From: DATLYH01 sp035575035
Lineage (GTDB): Bacteria; Planctomycetota; Planctomycetia; Gemmatales; Gemmataceae
Length of the DNA: 24,516 bases
Assembly: GCA_035575035.1 (NCBI GenBank)
Contig: DATLYH010000371.1
Span: 1-24,516 of the forward strand
Direction of reading: 5' to 3'
Within the stretch, counting starts at the first letter, position 1. Each line of letters starts with the position of its first letter. A model generated the notes under the pieces. It was not told the origin of the DNA. It searched no databases and saw nothing but the letters and a program-made list of their open reading frames with translations. The position numbers and the translations under genes were made by a program. This document shows, one piece after another, positions 22,732 to 24,516 of this stretch.

Positions 22732-23682
22732 ATGGACCGCGCACCACCCACCACGTACCCTTCCTCTCTCGTCCCGGTGCTGTACCATTTCTGCCGGCTG
22801 CAGCTGCCAGAGGTGGCGCTGCCGCCGGCAGCGTTTGAACGGCACCTCCAGCGCTCATTCGCGCTGTACCGGGCCAAGCGCGAGCGGGCCGGCGAGTCGG
22901 TCTCGTGGGAAAACTTCCTCGACAACCTGCACGCGGTGGACTGGTTCCTCTGCTGTGCCTGTCTGGAGGGAAGCCCGCGAGCCTGGGATGCACTGTTCGC
23001 CGCTCGGGCCAGCCGGACCGACTGTCTGCTGGTGGACGCGCTCCGCGCCCGGGCCGTGCGGTTGTTTCCACGCGACGAGGAACGCCAGGACAGCGCCGTG
23101 GCCGACTTCTGGGGCTACCTCCTGGCCGGCGAGCGGCCCGGCGCCGTCCCCATCCTTGCCCGCTACGACGGCCAGCGGCCGCTCGTCCCCTGGCTGATCC
23201 GCGTCTTCCAAAATAAGCACATCTCCGAGCTACGCCAGGCCCGAGGGCTCCAGCAACTGCCGGAGGACGACGACCTGACCGTCCCTGACCTCCTGCCCGC
23301 CGATGCGGACCAAGGGCGCTGGCACGAGGAGTTCCGCCTGGCGGCGCGGGAGTGGCTGGGGGGCCTGGGCGAAAGCGATTTGCTGCTCCTGGGACTGCGG
23401 CTGCGCTACCGCCTGAGCCAGCGGCAGGTGGCGAGCGTTCTCGGTATCCACGAGGGCAACGTCTCGCGGCAGATTGCCCGCCTCCGCGATCACTGCCTGG
23501 AGCAGATCGGCCGACGCCTGGCAGAGGCCGGCTGGACCGGCGACGACCTGAGCGAGTTCGTGCGGAAGGAAATGGAGAGCCTGCTGCTGGACGAACCGCG
23601 CCTGGCAGCGGACCGCCTCGCCGCCCTGCTGGCCGCCCGCGGCAAGGCACGGAGACACGGAGACAAGGAGACCAGCAGGTGA
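22732..23682 (+). CDS. Sigma-70-like transcription factor
   Basis: The product is 316 residues from the ATG at 22732, where GGGG lies about 7 nt upstream; an in-frame ATG at 22687 has no ribosome site. A region-2-like segment is seen at about residues 148-172 (RPLVPWLIRVFQNKHISELRQARG), resembling the core-binding and -10-binding helices of sigma factors. A region-4-like helix-turn-helix is at about 225-256 (YRLSQRQVASVLGIHEGNVSRQIARLRDH). An N-terminal part of about 120 residues is unlike standard ECF factors. The last residues (RRHGDKETSR) are encoded by an 8-bp tandem repeat. The FHA-domain gene follows about 300 nt downstream, which suggests a signalling locus. Target promoters are unknown. 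Confidence 0.75.
   Translation: MDRAPPTTYPSSLVPVLYHFCRLQLPEVALPPAAFERHLQRSFALYRAKRERAGESVSWENFLDNLHAVDWFLCCACLEGSPRAWDALFAARASRTDCLLVDALRARAVRLFPRDEERQDSAVADFWGYLLAGERPGAVPILARYDGQRPLVPWLIRVFQNKHISELRQARGLQQLPEDDDLTVPDLLPADADQGRWHEEFRLAAREWLGGLGESDLLLLGLRLRYRLSQRQVASVLGIHEGNVSRQIARLRDHCLEQIGRRLAEAGWTGDDLSEFVRKEMESLLLDEPRLAADRLAALLAARGKARRHGDKETSR
23648..23671 (+). repeat. Three 8-bp tandem repeats inside the 3' end of the sigma-like gene
   Basis: CACGGAGA (23648-23655), CACGGAGA (23656-23663) and CAAGGAGA (23664-23671) are directly adjacent and end 11 nt before the end of the coding region. They supply most of the residues RRHGDKET. The same core occurs at 18759-18767. Confidence 0.8.
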
Positions 23683-23691
23683 CGTTCCTCC

Positions 23692-23802
23692 TCCGAGCCC
23701 GGAGCGTCCGCGCGGGTATTGTCCGAGCCCGGAGCGTGAGCGACGGGTATTGTCCGAGCCCGGAGCGTGAGCGACGGGTAATCCAGTGTCAGCGACGGGT
23801 AG
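23692..23802 (+). repeat. Tandem array of the GAGCCCGGAGCGTGAGCGAC-type repeat
   Basis: Copies begin at 23692 (diverged in the middle), 23722 and 23753, with a 30-31 bp period. A truncated copy ends at about 23802. The core reads TCCGAGCCCGGAGCGTGAGC followed by GACGGGTA. It starts 9 nt after the sigma-like gene stop. Two degenerate copies sit at 21112-21169. From memory, sequences of this type are widespread in planctomycete genomes; I could not search for them. Confidence 0.8.
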
Positions 23803-23826
23803 CGCCATGCTACGCGCCGGGCGCCC

Positions 23827-23855
23827 TTGTAGATAGGAGACGGGGGCCCGATAAT
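23827..23855 (+). promoter_or_regulatory. Weak candidate promoter for the FHA-domain gene
   Basis: TTGTAG (23827-23832) and GATAAT (23850-23855) are separated by 17 nt. The -10 matches five of six consensus positions and the -35 only three. GATAAT sits in an 8-bp palindrome, TAATATTA. It would give a leader of about 125 nt before the GTG at 23988. Confidence 0.25.
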
Positions 23856-23881
23856 ATTACGGCTTGCGGGCGGCGCTTGGA

Positions 23882-23934
23882 GCAGGTAAAGAAAAGGGAC
23901 CTTGTGCGGTCCGGTGTTTGAGCCTTTCACCTGC
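23882..23934 (+). other. Two-tier hairpin in the leader of the FHA-domain gene
   Basis: GCAGGT and AAAG (23882-23891) pair with CTTT and ACCTGC (23924-23934, one C bulged). Inside, GGACC (23897-23901) pairs with GGTCC (23908-23912) around a 6-nt loop. It lies about 55-105 nt upstream of the GTG start. No T-run follows. It may be leader structure or chance. Confidence 0.3.
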
Positions 23935-23987
23935 CGCTGTCCCCCCTGCCGGAGCCGCTGCCGGGGTTTGCCCCCAGAAGAGGGACC

Positions 23988-24516
23988 GTGAACCAGCACC
24001 CGATGGATCTGTTCCTGAGCGCCTGCGGGCTGGCTGGCCCGCTGCAGCTGCACGTCAGCAGCCCGGCCGGCCAGGAGGCTGTCCACCTCACCCTGGCCCA
24101 GCCCTTCGCCGTAGTCGGCAGCAACGCCGGCAATGACCTGGCGCTGAACCATGTCCAGATCAGCCGCCGCCATGCTTACTTGCAGGCCCTCGCCGGCCGC
24201 ATCTTCTGCCTCGACCTGAAGAGCCGCACCGGCATCCGCTGGGAAGGCCGGCCCGCCCGCTACGGCTGGATCGATCCCGGCCAGGCCGTCGGCATTGGGC
24301 CGTATCAGGTGCGGGTCGAGTTCACCCCCTCACCCCAACCCCTCTCCCCCTGGGAGGGGGAGAGGGGAAAAGAATACCCTCCCCAAGGAGAGAGGGGAAA
24401 AGAATACCCTCCCCAAGGAGAGAGGGGAAAAGAATACCCTCCCCAAGGAGAGAGGGGAAAAGAGCACCCTTCCCTTGGAGAGAGGGGAACGTATTCTTTT
24501 CCCCTCTCCCCCCGTG
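23988..24516 (+). CDS. FHA-domain protein, cut by the right edge, with in-frame decapeptide repeats
   Basis: A GTG at 23988 with GAGG 4 nt upstream opens a frame that runs 176 codons to the window end without a stop; an in-frame ATG lies at 24003. An FHA domain covers about residues 20-110: FAVVGSNAGNDLAL (40-53), SRRH (59-62) and LKSRTG (77-82), then a last strand IGPYQVRV. FHA domains bind phosphothreonine. The canonical Arg of the first motif (GR) is Ser here, and the usual Asn-Gly of the third is Thr-Gly, so binding may differ from the norm. From residue 113 the frame enters repeat DNA and encodes four copies of ERGKEYPPQG-like decapeptides. What follows (a kinase, for example) lies outside the window. 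It sits downstream of the sigma-like gene. Confidence 0.78.
   Translation, partial: MNQHPMDLFLSACGLAGPLQLHVSSPAGQEAVHLTLAQPFAVVGSNAGNDLALNHVQISRRHAYLQALAGRIFCLDLKSRTGIRWEGRPARYGWIDPGQAVGIGPYQVRVEFTPSPQPLSPWEGERGKEYPPQGERGKEYPPQGERGKEYPPQGERGKEHPSLGERGTYSFPLSPR
24339..24367. repeat. 13-bp perfect palindromic hairpin in coding DNA
   Basis: CCCCTCTCCCCCT (24339-24351) and its exact reverse complement (24355-24367) flank a 3-nt loop. With the CACCCCCTCACCCCAA just before it, this resembles the CCCTCACCCC...CTCTCCC-type palindromic repeats scattered through many GC-rich genomes. It lies in frame inside the FHA-domain gene, just after the FHA domain. Confidence 0.75.
24361..24512 (+). repeat. Four 30-bp tandem repeats ending in an inverted copy
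   Basis: Three identical 30-bp units (24361-24390, 24391-24420, 24421-24450) are followed by a fourth with five substitutions (24451-24480) and a 9-nt start of a fifth. Then comes an inverted segment: 24491-24512 is the exact 22-bp reverse complement of 24356-24377. The unit length is a multiple of three, so each copy adds ten residues (ERGKEYPPQG) and keeps the frame. Confidence 0.9.

Noticed and set aside
21291..22925. Minus-strand open frame of 544 codons opposite the second DUF1501 gene
   Set aside because: Shadow frame; the plus strand shows Tat signal and DUF1501 motifs.
23692..23802. CRISPR array or phage attachment site
   Set aside because: Copies are contiguous with a 30-31 bp period and no spacers; no integrase or tRNA is nearby.
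24361..24490. CRISPR array
   Set aside because: The 30-bp units are directly adjacent with no spacers and there are no cas genes.

Overview
The window looks like a chromosomal segment of a high-GC planctomycete, probably of the Gemmata group. The evidence is a DUF1549/DUF1553 plus DUF1501 pair, a second Tat-exported DUF1501 protein, a secreted protein with the LEPR-XLL-type N-terminal motif, a SpoVG homologue carrying a zinc ribbon, an FHA protein beside a sigma-70-like factor, and dispersed GAGCCCGGAGCGTGAGCGAC-type repeats. The taxon is inferred from gene content and base composition; no rRNA gene is present. No tRNA, rRNA, CRISPR array, transposase or phage gene was seen.

Layout. 1-500 holds the 5' end of an unrecognised minus-strand gene. 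932-4640 is a two-gene plus-strand operon (DUF1549/DUF1553, then DUF1501, 1 nt apart). 4730-7667 is a minus-strand DevCAB/MacAB-type export operon (permease, ATPase, membrane fusion protein). 7668-7963 holds an AT-rich promoter-like patch and a strong intrinsic terminator that points away from the exporter. 7964-10091 is thrC-psuG on the minus strand with a 44 bp overlap. 10092-10356 is a divergent regulatory region with a structured leader and a short ORF in front of ispE. ispE and spoVG (plus) converge on a two-ACT-domain protein and an acyl-CoA synthetase (minus). 14585-18591 is minus strand: a MoxR/ChlI-like AAA+ ATPase, an RluA-family pseudouridine synthase, and a vanadium haloperoxidase-like exported protein lying 8 nt upstream of the synthase. 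From 19171 everything is plus strand: an LplT-PlsC fusion, a second DUF1501 protein, a sigma-70-like factor, and an FHA-domain protein that runs off the end.

How the genes may work together. The ispE-spoVG pair links isoprenoid precursor synthesis to a small nucleic-acid-binding regulator and recalls the ispE/spoVG neighbourhood of Firmicutes. The LplT-PlsC fusion would import and re-acylate lysophospholipids; the separate acyl-CoA synthetase could activate fatty acids in the same cell, but the two genes are not linked. The sigma factor and FHA protein suggest a phospho-signalling module, most of which lies outside the window.

The points most worth a second look are the ispE leader (exclusive hairpins, a 23-codon ORF overlapping an ispE start that has no Shine-Dalgarno), the zinc-ribbon SpoVG, the fully conserved vanadate site in the haloperoxidase-like protein, the LplT-PlsC fusion without an acyl-ACP synthetase domain, and repeats that reach into coding sequence (stop of the PlsC fusion, C-terminus of the sigma factor, in-frame decapeptides in the FHA protein). 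I did not find a convincing wholly new multi-gene system.
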